A DNA stretch of 64,000 bases from Nocardia africana NBRC 100379 (GCF_001612635.1 NZ_BDAV01000006.1:124001-188000); one strand, 5' to 3'. Shown: positions 25,310 to 33,489, counted from the stretch's first letter. The notes: generated from the letters alone by a model not told the origin. Made by a program: numbers and translations.

Positions 25310-25638
25310 CGACCATCAGCCGACACCGTCACCTCGTGCTTGGTGAGGATAGGGGCTGCGGCAGCCCCCCAGCTAGCGTTTTCGTAAAAGGGACAGCCGT
25401 CCTGTGAGCAAAAGGCGCACAGCCTGCGATCGCTCTATTCCGTTCGTCTATCGATCGCCTCGCACGACGGGGCACCCGCCTGGCTACACCCAACACACGC
25501 CGTGCAATGAGCCCTAGTTCGCACGAATAGTTCAGCCACATCGACGCCTCGGTCGAGCCCATCGCGAACCTGACCGGGTCCGGGCCGACGCTGTTACCGA
25601 TTGGAGAGCCGTGCGCGTGCCCATCCGCTTCGGCCACC
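25310..25638. other. Spacer upstream of P450 gene
   Basis: This 329-bp stretch contains the palindrome described separately and no gene I can support. A minus-strand frame reading VRFAMGSTEASMWLNYSCELG has a coding-like look over about 25 codons but no start, ribosome-binding site or family, so it may be a remnant. Confidence 0.4.
25352..25368. promoter_or_regulatory. 17-bp palindrome upstream of P450
   Basis: GGGGCTGC-g-GCAGCCCC has perfect 8-bp arms around one base, 43 bp upstream of the P450 start. A one-base centre is unsuited to an RNA hairpin loop, so a dimeric DNA-binding protein is the better explanation. Confidence 0.5.
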
Positions 25639-26196
25639 TCAGTCCACCTCGTCCAGCGCCGACAGCGCCGCACTCGCCGCGAGCCCCGCCAGGCAGCCGG
25701 GGAAGCAATCACGGTGGATCTCCCACAATCGGCGCGCACAGTCTCGTTCGAGGTGAGTGGGCTCCCAGGTGCAGTCGTTCAACGGTGGCGGCTCTACGGC
25801 ATACGGTTGCGTCGTTCCGGTGAGCCACAACCGGGGCGGTGCGACGGTGGCCAGATCGAAGTCGGCGGTCACACGTTCGGGCAGATCGTCGACGTGGGCC
25901 AGGTCGAAGACGAGGATGGCAGACGCGTCCATCCCCGCCGCGATCGCGAGAATGTTGCCGATCGGATCGCTCATGGACTCGGGCGGGCGCAACGTGCACA
26001 TCCAGCGAAATCCGAGATGATGAGCAAGACATTGGATTTCGATGTCGTGCCTGGCTGTGTCGGGGCCCGAGATCTCGGTACGGACCAGCCCGACAGCCTT
26101 GCGGCGCGCGACCGACACCACCGCCAGCGCACCGGCGACATCCCGCAGCGCCGCGACCGATTCCGCCTCTTCTCTCGTCGCGTTCCGGCCCCTCAC
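25639..26196 (-). CDS. Hypothetical protein, weak resolvase-like pattern
   Basis: This ~185-aa protein is not confidently recognised. Part of it follows the order of secondary structures of a serine-recombinase catalytic domain: KAVGLVRTEISG, DIEIQCLAHHLGFRW, then AAGMDASAILVFDLAHVDDL. The catalytic serine and following arginines are not convincing, so it may be a degenerate, non-catalytic member. The GTG at 26196 has AAGG upstream; an ATG at 26259 would add 21 basic residues and place the start 11 bp after the upstream gene. It forms a two-gene unit with that hypothetical gene. Confidence 0.55.
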   Translation of the reverse strand: MRGRNATREEAESVAALRDVAGALAVVSVARRKAVGLVRTEISGPDTARHDIEIQCLAHHLGFRWMCTLRPPESMSDPIGNILAIAAGMDASAILVFDLAHVDDLPERVTADFDLATVAPPRLWLTGTTQPYAVEPPPLNDCTWEPTHLERDCARRLWEIHRDCFPGCLAGLAASAALSALDEVD

Positions 26197-26270
26197 GTCC
26201 CGCGCCTTTCCGATGGGTGCTCGAATAGCAGTCCGCCGAGCACGGCCAGGAAGCATGGGCCTCGTGTCTT

Positions 26271-26618
26271 TCACCGGAGGTTCTCCCCTCCAGTCACCGG
26301 TGCGCAGCCGGCCGAAGCGGCTATGTCTGCCCAGTAATCGTGCTTCACGGTGTCCCACAGACGATTCCACTTCGGACACAGTTCCCGCGCCTGGGCAAGG
26401 TCCGTGCCGGGCGCGAATCTCACAACCTGTCGCGGTTGCGCGTTCGCGTCGATGAGGTGTGTAATTTCGATGCGGCCGTGAGGATTTCGCGTCGATCGCC
26501 ATACCGCGCGCAAACCGTCGGTCTCGGTGATACGCTCGCCAACTGCCGCGTGATCTCGTCCGTGTGTGGGTGCCAACGAATTCTCCAGCTCGGGCCGTTC
26601 CATTCGATCTGCTGTCAT
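26271..26618 (-). CDS. Hypothetical 115-aa protein
   Basis: No family is recognised. The protein has a compact, plausible composition with Trp/His-containing stretches (LRAVWRSTRNPHGRIEITHLI, KWNRLWDTVKHDYWADI) and no signal peptide or membrane segment. The ATG at 26618 is used; a second ATG five codons later is also possible. It precedes the resolvase-like hypothetical gene on the same strand and is divergent from the HTH/DUF5753 regulator gene, from which it is separated by about 210 bp. It may be part of an accessory cassette. Confidence 0.55.
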   Translation of the reverse strand: MTADRMERPELENSLAPTHGRDHAAVGERITETDGLRAVWRSTRNPHGRIEITHLIDANAQPRQVVRFAPGTDLAQARELCPKWNRLWDTVKHDYWADIAASAGCAPVTGGENLR

Positions 26619-26830
26619 TACCGCGATGCCTCGGTTCGATGGGAGGGGACCGACGGCCGTTCGGCACGCTCCGTCCCAAATACGTTCCCAGCACAGTGAA
26701 TTCGCGACGCCCGCACAAGCAACAGTGGATAATCCGTCGGGATTCATCAGAAGTCCAAGCTCGTCGTCCCAGAACCCCGCGGTGTCCATCCACAACCCCG
26801 GATCGCCGCATCCAAAGGAGGCAGCTCGTC

Positions 26831-27709
26831 ATGGTGGATATCAGTTCGACGCTCCCCCGCCGTCAGCTCGGACGGTATCTGCGGGAGCTCCGTCAGGGAT
26901 CCGGACTGACGATCGCGGAGCTCGCGCGCCGCATCGAACGCGGCGCCACGACGGTCCAGCGGCTGGAGACCGGCACCGCCGACCGGATCCGGTTGTGGGA
27001 CGTCGACGCGATCTGCCAGGTCTGCGGCGCCGACGACACGACCACCGAGGCGCTCAAAGGACTTGCCCAGCAGGGAAACAGCAAGAGCTGGTGGCATCAG
27101 TACGGGGACCTGATCCCGGTGAACTTCGATGTGTACATGGGCTTGGAAGCAGCCGCCGCCAAGCTGATTTCGTTCCAAGAACTCATCCCTGGCCTGCTCC
27201 AGATACCCGACTACGCTCGAACCGTCACCCGGCAGGCACATCCATCGGAACCGGACGGCGAAATCGCCCGTAGGGTCGAAATGCGGGTGCGACGCCAAAT
27301 TCTGCTGACCAAGAAGTCGGATCCCGTACCGGCCGACATCATCCTCGACGAGTCGGCGCTGCATCGAATCATCGGGAACCGGCGAATCATGGACGCACAA
27401 CTGCGCTACCTCGCCGATATCGGAACTCGACCGAACATCCGAATCCGAGTCCTGCCCTTCGCCGCCGGCCTTCCACTGGGCGACTTGACCGGTCCTTTCA
27501 CCATCCTGAGTTTCGGAGAGTCCGGGGACGGCCGCCCGGCCGAACCTCCTGTGGTGTATGCCGAGGGCTACACGGGAGCGATGTACTTCGATGACGCGGA
27601 TCTCGTGCAGCGGTATCGCAGTGCGCACGCTGCACTCGGACAGGTAGCGTTGAACGAGCAGGACAGCAGAAAAATGCTGCGGGACAAGGCAAGGGAGTTC
27701 GCGAAGTGA
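26831..27709 (+). CDS. HTH regulator with DUF5753 domain
   Basis: This 292-aa protein has an XRE-type helix-turn-helix at about residues 8-60 (GRYLRELRQGSGLTIAELARRIERGATTVQRLE). A DUF5753 domain fills the rest (LISFQELIPGLLQIPDYARTV, RQILL, VLPFAAGLP, GPFTILSF). Such regulators are expanded in Streptomyces and Nocardia, where some control development or antibiotic production and are counteracted by small DUF397 partners. AAGGAGG stands ten bases before the ATG. Its GTGA overlap with the DUF397 gene indicates translational coupling. The target genes are unknown. Confidence 0.9.
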   Translation: MVDISSTLPRRQLGRYLRELRQGSGLTIAELARRIERGATTVQRLETGTADRIRLWDVDAICQVCGADDTTTEALKGLAQQGNSKSWWHQYGDLIPVNFDVYMGLEAAAAKLISFQELIPGLLQIPDYARTVTRQAHPSEPDGEIARRVEMRVRRQILLTKKSDPVPADIILDESALHRIIGNRRIMDAQLRYLADIGTRPNIRIRVLPFAAGLPLGDLTGPFTILSFGESGDGRPAEPPVVYAEGYTGAMYFDDADLVQRYRSAHAALGQVALNEQDSRKMLRDKAREFAK

Positions 27710-27918
27710 ACGCTGATCTATCCATGGCTCGCTGGTTCAAGAGCAGCCACAGCGGCGGCAGCCAAGACTGTGTCGAGGTGGCCTTCCTCGCCGACGGCAC
27801 GGTCGGCGTGCGCGACTCGAAGAACCCGACCGGCCCCGCACTCGCCTTCACTCCGGCTGATTGGGATGCTTTCACCGCGGCCGTAAAGCGCGGCGGGTTA
27901 GCAGAACCCACTGCCTAA
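27706..27918 (+). CDS. DUF397 small protein
   Basis: This 70-aa protein matches DUF397: ARWFKSSHSGGSQDCVEVAF near the start, VGVRDSKNPTGPALAFTPADW and a C-terminal helix DAFTAAVKRG. In characterised actinobacterial pairs the small acidic DUF397 protein modulates the HTH-DUF5753 regulator encoded next to it, somewhat like an antitoxin-type partner. The GTG start overlaps the upstream stop by four bases. It is the last gene before the low-G+C two-gene unit, with 160 bp between them. Confidence 0.9.
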   Translation: MNADLSMARWFKSSHSGGSQDCVEVAFLADGTVGVRDSKNPTGPALAFTPADWDAFTAAVKRGGLAEPTA

Positions 27919-28078
27919 ACGCACGCTTCCACACACTCGCTGCTCTCCGCGTCGGGCAGATCGAATCGCATTGAGCCACTGCACCTTTCGAGAGGCATCG
28001 GTGAAATGACTGTGCCAAAACGGCTCGGACGCGCACAATGGGCGTGGAGTAGGTTGAACGGTTACGTGGAGGGGTGGG

Positions 28079-28621
28079 ATGGATTCGCACCAACTGTTGG
28101 CAGTTGAGACCGAGATACGGTCGGTGATTTCCGATAGCAGTCTGGCATGGCTGCTGGACGACGTCGATGACGCCATCGCTGCAGGTATTCCCCAGGAGAA
28201 GGTGCTGCGACGTCGACGGGGGGCAGTTCAGCAATCGGAGGATGCCGATGTGGCTCTCTACCAGGTCTTTGATCCAGAGGCTATTTCAAGCAAGGAGTAC
28301 GAGACATCCCGGAAACAAGGAACCTTGGTGATCACCACGCGACCTATGACTGATGCAGAACGCGTGGAGGTGCTGCTGGAAGCTCTGCGGCGGGTGCTGG
28401 TTGAGCTTCCGGATATCGAACTTGAAACTCTTCGCATCTTGCAGGAGGTTCCAAGAAACGAGGAGGGGGCTCGAAGAGTGGCCGAGACCGTTACGTTTCG
28501 CCCCGAAGACGAAGTACGGCCTCGTAATCGAACCGCTATCGCATTACGTAGGGACCACGCCGCGCAGCGTCACCAGCTTAGTGAGTTGTTCGCGCAGGCG
28601 GCACAGGAGGTCGCGGAGTGA
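28079..28621 (+). CDS. Hypothetical protein, first gene of low-G+C two-gene unit
   Basis: This 180-aa acidic protein matches no family I know. It is predicted mostly helical with a central beta element (TLVITTRPMT). Notable stretches are SSLAWLLDDVDDAIAAG, a polar ERVEVLLEALRRVLVELPDIELETL helix pair spanning about residues 96-120, and an Arg-rich tail region. GGAGGGG precedes the ATG. The stop overlaps the next start by four bases (GTGA), so the two products are probably made in fixed ratio and act together. Local base composition (about 50% in the line counted) is far below the surrounding genes, pointing to recent transfer. Confidence 0.78.
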   Translation: MDSHQLLAVETEIRSVISDSSLAWLLDDVDDAIAAGIPQEKVLRRRRGAVQQSEDADVALYQVFDPEAISSKEYETSRKQGTLVITTRPMTDAERVEVLLEALRRVLVELPDIELETLRILQEVPRNEEGARRVAETVTFRPEDEVRPRNRTAIALRRDHAAQRHQLSELFAQAAQEVAE

Positions 28622-29316
28622 CCAACGCCTCAACTCCGAGTGCGCTCGCGCAGCTAATTTCTGAGATACGCACATGCCTTGGGACGGAGGACATTTCCTA
28701 CAAATCATCCTCGGCCCCACCTGATGTGTACGAAGGATTCGTCTTCTCACTGGTCGTCAGCACCGCAAGTCGGCATGGCGCGACGGTCCGGTACGAGGAT
28801 GTCCACGGGATAGAGACTGACCAACTGGTCTTCCGCACCGGCCCAGGCCAGTTATACGGGGACACCCAGCCGTTCACCCATGCAGTGATCGATTTCAGCG
28901 GCGCTCCGAGCCTCGAAGTCCACCTCGGGGTATATGTCCAAGGAAGCTCAGGTGTGCTACACGAATGTGATGTTCTCGTGCTTCCTGCCGAGGAAGCACG
29001 AATCTGCCGTGCCCAACGCATCGCGCCCCGTGGCAGCCAAGCGTTACTCATTATCGAATGCAAGTACTACGTTTCCAACTTAGGAATCGGATTGGCGAGG
29101 AATTTCGAGGGCTTGCGTGCTGATGTTCGTACGCAAAGCGAAATATTCGTTTCCAACACCCGTTCTCCCAGCGCTGCAAAGTATTTCGATGCACGCCACC
29201 GAGAATTTGAGGGAAATGTCGTGCCCAACTCATCACAGGCAGGTTATCTCCAGGCTGAGATCCGCAAAACTTACAAGAGTTTCCTAAGTAAGAACGCGCC
29301 GTCCACCGTGATCTGA
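28618..29316 (+). CDS. PD-(D/E)XK-like nuclease-fold protein, second gene of unit
   Basis: This 232-aa protein has a restriction-endonuclease-like signature in the right order: helix with E39 (DVYEGFVFSLV), D118 in VLHECDVLVL, and E147-x-K149 in ALLIIECKYY, followed by NFEGL. I therefore infer a metal-dependent nuclease-type fold, although no named family is assigned. The GTG start overlaps the upstream gene. There is no signal peptide or membrane helix. Hand counts of two 60-base lines give 45-52% G+C, in a window otherwise clearly richer. No methylase, helicase or transposase is adjacent, which separates it from classical restriction systems. Confidence 0.75.
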   Translation: MTNASTPSALAQLISEIRTCLGTEDISYKSSSAPPDVYEGFVFSLVVSTASRHGATVRYEDVHGIETDQLVFRTGPGQLYGDTQPFTHAVIDFSGAPSLEVHLGVYVQGSSGVLHECDVLVLPAEEARICRAQRIAPRGSQALLIIECKYYVSNLGIGLARNFEGLRADVRTQSEIFVSNTRSPSAAKYFDARHREFEGNVVPNSSQAGYLQAEIRKTYKSFLSKNAPSTVI

Positions 29317-29474
29317 GCCTTCGAGACACACCGCTGTCAACGATATGCCCCGGCCGAATAGCAGCTCTGGATGACAGCATCGGGTCGTCAGCGATCGATG
29401 GTCCGCGCGGCCTCGATTTCAATACTGGTCCACCTCAGGAGTTCTGAGCCGAGTGCGGCCGGCGCGGGCCTGGA

Positions 29475-29810
29475 TTACCCTTCGGGATAGAAGAGGAACA
29501 GTGTGCACCCCGTCTGGCTCGCCGGAACGTGCCAACTGCCCGCCGGGGCATGGATGAAGGTGCCTGCCGGATAATCCCGTGCGCCGTCGTTGAAGGTGCC
29601 GGTCAGCACGTAGACCTCCTCGGGGCCTGGTTCGTGCACGTCGCGGCGCGGCCAGGAGGTGCCAGGGTCCATTTCCAGGACGTGGGCGTGGGCCCCGTTG
29701 TCGCCTTTCCACAGTTGACGTTGGCGGATGCCGGGGAAGAGTTCGCGGGTGGGGGCGTCGGCGACGTCGGTCCAGGTGTAGCCGGGCTGAGCGAGGATTT
29801 CGGGGTTCAT
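29475..29810 (-). CDS. Cupin domain protein
   Basis: This 111-aa single-cupin protein has motif 1 in the form GTSWPRRDVHEPGPEEVYVLTG and motif 2 in DYPAGTFIHAPAGSWHVPAS. The spacing fits ChrR-like or acetylacetone-type small cupins that bind one metal. It is divergent from a GlxA-type regulator with a 72-bp spacer, so the regulator is its likely controller. The alternative GTG at 29819 adds three residues. Catalytic activity is possible but unproven; sensing or detoxification are equally plausible. Confidence 0.82.
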   Translation of the reverse strand: MNPEILAQPGYTWTDVADAPTRELFPGIRQRQLWKGDNGAHAHVLEMDPGTSWPRRDVHEPGPEEVYVLTGTFNDGARDYPAGTFIHAPAGSWHVPASQTGCTLFLFYPEG

Positions 29811-29882
29811 GCCTGTCACGGTGCCGGATTCGGCGGGGGTCCCGACAGTGTCTGAGATGACGTCGAGGGGTACATTCCTGCC

Positions 29883-30833
29883 ATGCATCGTGTGGTGGCG
29901 TTGGTGCGGCCGGTGCAGTCGACGTTCGAACTCGGTTGTGCTGTAGAAGTTTTCGGGACCCACCGCGACGGCGTGCCGCAGCACTACGAGTTCGAGGTGT
30001 GTACGGAGGTCCCGGGGGCCGTGCCGACGACTGCGGGATATGCGATATCGGTGACGCTGGATTTGGCGGCGCTGGACTCGGCGGACACCGTGATCATTCC
30101 GGGGTGGCTGCCGGTGGAGACGCCGTTGTCCGGTCCGGTGCGGCGGGCGCTGATTCGGGCGCACGGCCGTGGGGCGCGGCTGGTCACCATCTGTTCCGGC
30201 GTGTTCGCGTTGGCGCGGACCGGGCTGTTGGACGGGCGTTCGGCGACGACGCATTGGGCTCGCGCCGGGCAATTGGCGCGCGAGTTTCCGCGGGTGCGCG
30301 TGGAACCGGATCAGCTGTATGTCGACCATGGCGATGTGGCCACGAGTGCGGGGGCGGGCGCGGGGATCGACTTGTGCCTGCACCTGGTTCGCACGGATCA
30401 CGGGGCCGCGCACGCCGCACTCATCGCGCGGCACATGGTGATGCCGCCGCATCGCGATGGCGGCCAGGTTCAGTACGCGCCGCCGTCGCCGATCGAGGAC
30501 GGATTCGACGGTCTGTTGACATGGGCGGAGGCGCGGCTCGAGACATCGTTGTCGGTTGGCGATATGGCCGCCCATCTCAACGTCTCGCCGCGTACGCTGG
30601 CGCGCCGGTTCGCCGATCAGCTCGGTACCAGTCCGGGTGGGTGGTTACTGGAGCGCCGGGTGGCGCGGGCACGAGTTCTGTTGGAGGACACGGATTTACC
30701 GGTCGATGCCATCGCGGTCCGGGCGGGTCTCGGCTCGGCGGTCAATCTGCGGCGGCGCTTCCGCGATCAGGTCGGCACCACGCCGGGCGCGTATCGGCGC
30801 GCCTTCCGAACACCGACCGCAGGTCAGACGTAG
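29883..30833 (+). CDS. GlxA family transcriptional regulator
   Basis: This 316-aa regulator has an N-terminal DJ-1/PfpI-like domain with the elbow LVTICSGVFALA. The C-terminal AraC DNA-binding domain (about residues 205-310) includes LNVSPRTLARRFADQLG and AIAVRAGLGSAVNLRRRF. It is the second GlxA-type regulator in the window and shares its overall layout with the one at 9687. It faces the cupin gene, a common arrangement for GlxA regulators and the enzymes they induce. Confidence 0.9.
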   Translation: MHRVVALVRPVQSTFELGCAVEVFGTHRDGVPQHYEFEVCTEVPGAVPTTAGYAISVTLDLAALDSADTVIIPGWLPVETPLSGPVRRALIRAHGRGARLVTICSGVFALARTGLLDGRSATTHWARAGQLAREFPRVRVEPDQLYVDHGDVATSAGAGAGIDLCLHLVRTDHGAAHAALIARHMVMPPHRDGGQVQYAPPSPIEDGFDGLLTWAEARLETSLSVGDMAAHLNVSPRTLARRFADQLGTSPGGWLLERRVARARVLLEDTDLPVDAIAVRAGLGSAVNLRRRFRDQVGTTPGAYRRAFRTPTAGQT

Positions 30834-31056
30834 AAATCGCCGCCCGCAGGAGCAGCCTCCGGCGGTTCTCCTGATCGAGGAGTTCCGCAACAGTCCACCG
30901 CGAAGCCGGAGAGACCAGAGCGCTGTATGTAGCGGCTGTTGAACTGCCTGCGACCGCACGCCGCCAGGCGGCTGAGAAGCGCCACGCCCTCCCGCGGAGG
31001 GTTTCGCCAGGTGCGGCCGGGTAGACCGCCAGTGTGGACATCGGCGCACCCGCCGG

Positions 31057-31221
31057 AAGCGCTATCGCCGCCCCGAGCCGGGCCAGCGCCGCGCTGTGCA
31101 CCTTGTGCAGACTGACGGTGTCCAGCGCATCGCTGATCCTCCGCGGATAGCGAGCATGTTCCACGCCCGCAGTGCGCAGGGCATTCTGCCGATAGCCGAG
31201 CATCGGGCTCACCGGGCAGTC
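31057..31221 (-). pseudogene. Cytochrome P450 gene fragment
   Basis: About 55 codons align closely with an internal segment of the P450 at 23993-25309: DCPVSPMLGYRQNALRTAG here against DCPVLPIMRWYPNVIRSAG there, then EHARY against AHARY and LDTVSLHKVHS against FDRVDLHELHS. There is no start, haem loop or other P450 region nearby. The MerR gene ends ten bases beyond the upstream edge of the fragment. It is therefore a remnant of a second P450 of the same unusual group. Confidence 0.72.
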
Positions 31222-31231
31222 CGGCCGAGCG

Positions 31232-31963
31232 TTACTCCTCGCTCGGCTCCCGCATCAGCTCGGCGAGCCGATCCCACGCCGGGGACGACGCGCCGGGCTG
31301 CGACTGAACCGCCAGCCGGGCAATGGTCGCGTCGTGATCCGGGACGACGCTCGACCCATTCTCCCTGCGCGCGAACCACTCTCGTGTCCGCGCCGCCAAC
31401 TCGGGTAGCCGCGGGTCCTCCGGGGAGCAATCGTAGACGGCGTCGTAGTCGAGATAGATGGCGCGAAACTCGGGATCGCTGAGTAGTTCACGTTTTTCGG
31501 CGATCCATGCCTCCGCCGCGGTGGGTGAGGCGGTCTGTATGAGGATCCACCCGTCGCGTTCCAGGTGGATCTGGCGCTCGCTGACGCCGAGTTCACGCAG
31601 TTCGTCGAGGTGGTCGGCGACATCCGCGGAGACGTAGAGGCGGTCCCCGCCGCGCAGTTGCGTGAGCTGATCCCGGGTTCGGCGCAACTGCTCGATGCGT
31701 TGTTCGAGATCGTGGTCGATCTCGGTGAGGGCCGCCGCGAGGGCGCCGGGGTCGGCGTCGAGCAGATCCTTGACACGGGCCAGCGGCACCCCGGCGTGGG
31801 CCAGTGTTCTGATCTTGACCAGGTCGATCGCGTGCTGCGCGGTGTAGCGGCGGTAGCCCGAGGCGTCGCGGTCGGGTTCGGCGAGCAGGCCGCGCTGGTG
31901 ATAGTGGCGGACGGCCTTGACGGTCACCCCCGCATAGTCGGCGAGCTGTCCGATCGTGAGCAT
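31232..31963 (-). CDS. MerR family regulator
   Basis: This 243-aa regulator has the MerR winged helix at the N-terminus (MLTIGQLADYAGVTVKAVRHYHQRGLL split across residues 1-27, then YRRYTAQHAIDLVKI) and a dimerisation helix. A ~120-residue C-terminal domain of the kind seen in drug- or stress-sensing actinobacterial MerR proteins completes it. GGAAGG nine bases upstream supports the start at 31963. It lies 29 bp downstream of the beta-lactamase-fold gene on the same strand. A MerR-type dyad sits at the promoter of that gene, so the pair is probably autoregulated. Confidence 0.88.
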   Translation of the reverse strand: MLTIGQLADYAGVTVKAVRHYHQRGLLAEPDRDASGYRRYTAQHAIDLVKIRTLAHAGVPLARVKDLLDADPGALAAALTEIDHDLEQRIEQLRRTRDQLTQLRGGDRLYVSADVADHLDELRELGVSERQIHLERDGWILIQTASPTAAEAWIAEKRELLSDPEFRAIYLDYDAVYDCSPEDPRLPELAARTREWFARRENGSSVVPDHDATIARLAVQSQPGASSPAWDRLAELMREPSEE

Positions 31964-31992
31964 AGGAGACATCCTTCCGCGCGCCGGGCCGC

Positions 31993-33414
31993 TCACCAGC
32001 GCCGGGTCAGGCGGCCGCCGGCATTGCGGAAACGGGCGCGACCGTCACGAATGTCGTGGTAGGAGACGAGCAGCAATCGCAGGTAGCCGTCGAAGATCTC
32101 CGGCGGATAGCCGGCGGGGGCGAACAGGCCGGGCCGGACCGGTACGTAGCGTTGCGGGGGCGCCGAGGTCGCGCCACCGGCGAACGCGGTGAAGATGCGT
32201 TCCTGCGTCGCGTCGTCGGGTTCGTAGGTCACGCGCTCCTCGAGCTGCCCGTCGACGATGCCGACATCGACGCGGAGCTGTCCGGACCGGTAGGTGCCGA
32301 CGTACGGGGTGAGGTCGACATCGGTATCGAATTCCTCGACGAGCGCGGGGATTTCGATGCCGAGGTGCTCGGTCAGCAGCCACCGCAGCAGCCGGTCGTG
32401 CAGCACGATCGCTCCGGAGATGTTGCCGAAGGCGGTGAAGACCAGGTCGTGTTCGGGGACGACGCACAGGATGGACACCCCGCCCGGCGACGCGCCCGAC
32501 ATCGCCAGCACCGTGGTGTCGCCGAACGGATACCGCACCCATCCGAGCCCCATCGGCGGGACGTTCGGTGTGTGCATATCGTGGGCCACCTGGTGCATCG
32601 CCGCCGTAGACTCCGCGGACAGGATTCGGACGCCGGTCGGCGCGACGCCACTCGCGAGATGGGTGCGCCCGAACGCCAGCAGGTCGGCGACCGTGCCGAT
32701 CGGCGTGCCGCCGGCGGGTCCCCAGGTGTCGGGAAGCATGAACATGCCGGTCGGCTCGACGCTTCCGGTTTCGGGATCGATGAAGTGCCCGACCGCCGTG
32801 CTGCGCAGAATCGCTTGTCGCGCAGAGGTACTCGACGTCGCCATGCCGACCGGGGCGAACAACTCCCGCTCGAGCAGGTCCGGGTAGGGCGTGCCGGTCA
32901 CGACTTCGAGCAGCCGGCCCGCGACGATCATGCCGCCGTTGGAGTAGCTGAGCTGCTCGCCGGGTTCGAACAGGGTGCCGCAACTCGCGAGGCCCTCCAC
33001 GTAGTGTTTCAGGGCATCGCGGCCCTCCGCGTCGGGGAAGAACAGGTCCGCATCGATGCCGTTGGTGTGTGAGACCAGATGCCGGACAAGGATTTTGCTC
33101 GCGGCAGCGGAATCGCGGAGCGCGAATTCGGGCAGGTAGTCCACCACCGGCGCATCGAGTTCGAGCAGCCCGCGTTCGACCTGCTGCAGCACGAGCGTGG
33201 TGGTGAGCACCTTGGTGACGGAACCGAAGAGAAAACCGGTGTCGTCGCGCATCGGGGCGCCGGTGGCGAGGTTCGCGGTGCCGTGCGAGACGACGATCTG
33301 CTCGCCCGCGTGATAGACACCGGTGACGTAGCCGGGAACCTGGTCCGACTCACAGAAGGCGGCCACCTGCGAGCGGATCCGGTCGGCGATGGTGTGCAGT
33401 GCGTTGTTGTTCAT
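31993..33414 (-). CDS. Serine beta-lactamase-fold hydrolase
   Basis: This 473-aa protein belongs to the class C beta-lactamase/esterase superfamily. The active-site SVTK gives S65 and K68, the YSN triad element is present (EQLSYSNGG) and a C-terminal beta domain follows the catalytic domain. No signal peptide is visible, which favours an intracellular esterase or peptidase over a secreted beta-lactamase. The start at 33414 is preferred over the upstream 33453, which would lie inside the operator. A MerR dyad just upstream and the MerR gene downstream indicate inducible expression. Confidence 0.85.
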   Translation of the reverse strand: MNNNALHTIADRIRSQVAAFCESDQVPGYVTGVYHAGEQIVVSHGTANLATGAPMRDDTGFLFGSVTKVLTTTLVLQQVERGLLELDAPVVDYLPEFALRDSAAASKILVRHLVSHTNGIDADLFFPDAEGRDALKHYVEGLASCGTLFEPGEQLSYSNGGMIVAGRLLEVVTGTPYPDLLERELFAPVGMATSSTSARQAILRSTAVGHFIDPETGSVEPTGMFMLPDTWGPAGGTPIGTVADLLAFGRTHLASGVAPTGVRILSAESTAAMHQVAHDMHTPNVPPMGLGWVRYPFGDTTVLAMSGASPGGVSILCVVPEHDLVFTAFGNISGAIVLHDRLLRWLLTEHLGIEIPALVEEFDTDVDLTPYVGTYRSGQLRVDVGIVDGQLEERVTYEPDDATQERIFTAFAGGATSAPPQRYVPVRPGLFAPAGYPPEIFDGYLRLLLVSYHDIRDGRARFRNAGGRLTRRW

Positions 33415-33428
33415 GCGGACCATCGTCG

Positions 33429-33453
33429 AACCCTGCCCCAGGGGCAAGGTCAA
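33429..33453 (-). promoter_or_regulatory. MerR-type promoter/operator
   Basis: Read on the minus strand, TTGACC (33453-33448) is a -35-like box followed by a 19-bp spacer. Most of the spacer is a near-perfect dyad, CCTTGCCCC-t-GGGGCAGGG (33449-33431). A dyad in an over-long 19-bp spacer is the hallmark of MerR-activated promoters. The -10 match is weak and the start codon is close, so the transcript may be nearly leaderless. Confidence 0.6.
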
Positions 33454-33489
33454 GCCGCGGGCGGAAAGTACTTGTTCGACGGTCGGCGT

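Noticed and set aside
30834..31056. Further P450 segments downstream of the fragment
   Set aside because: All minus-strand frames were read and none continued the P450 alignment.
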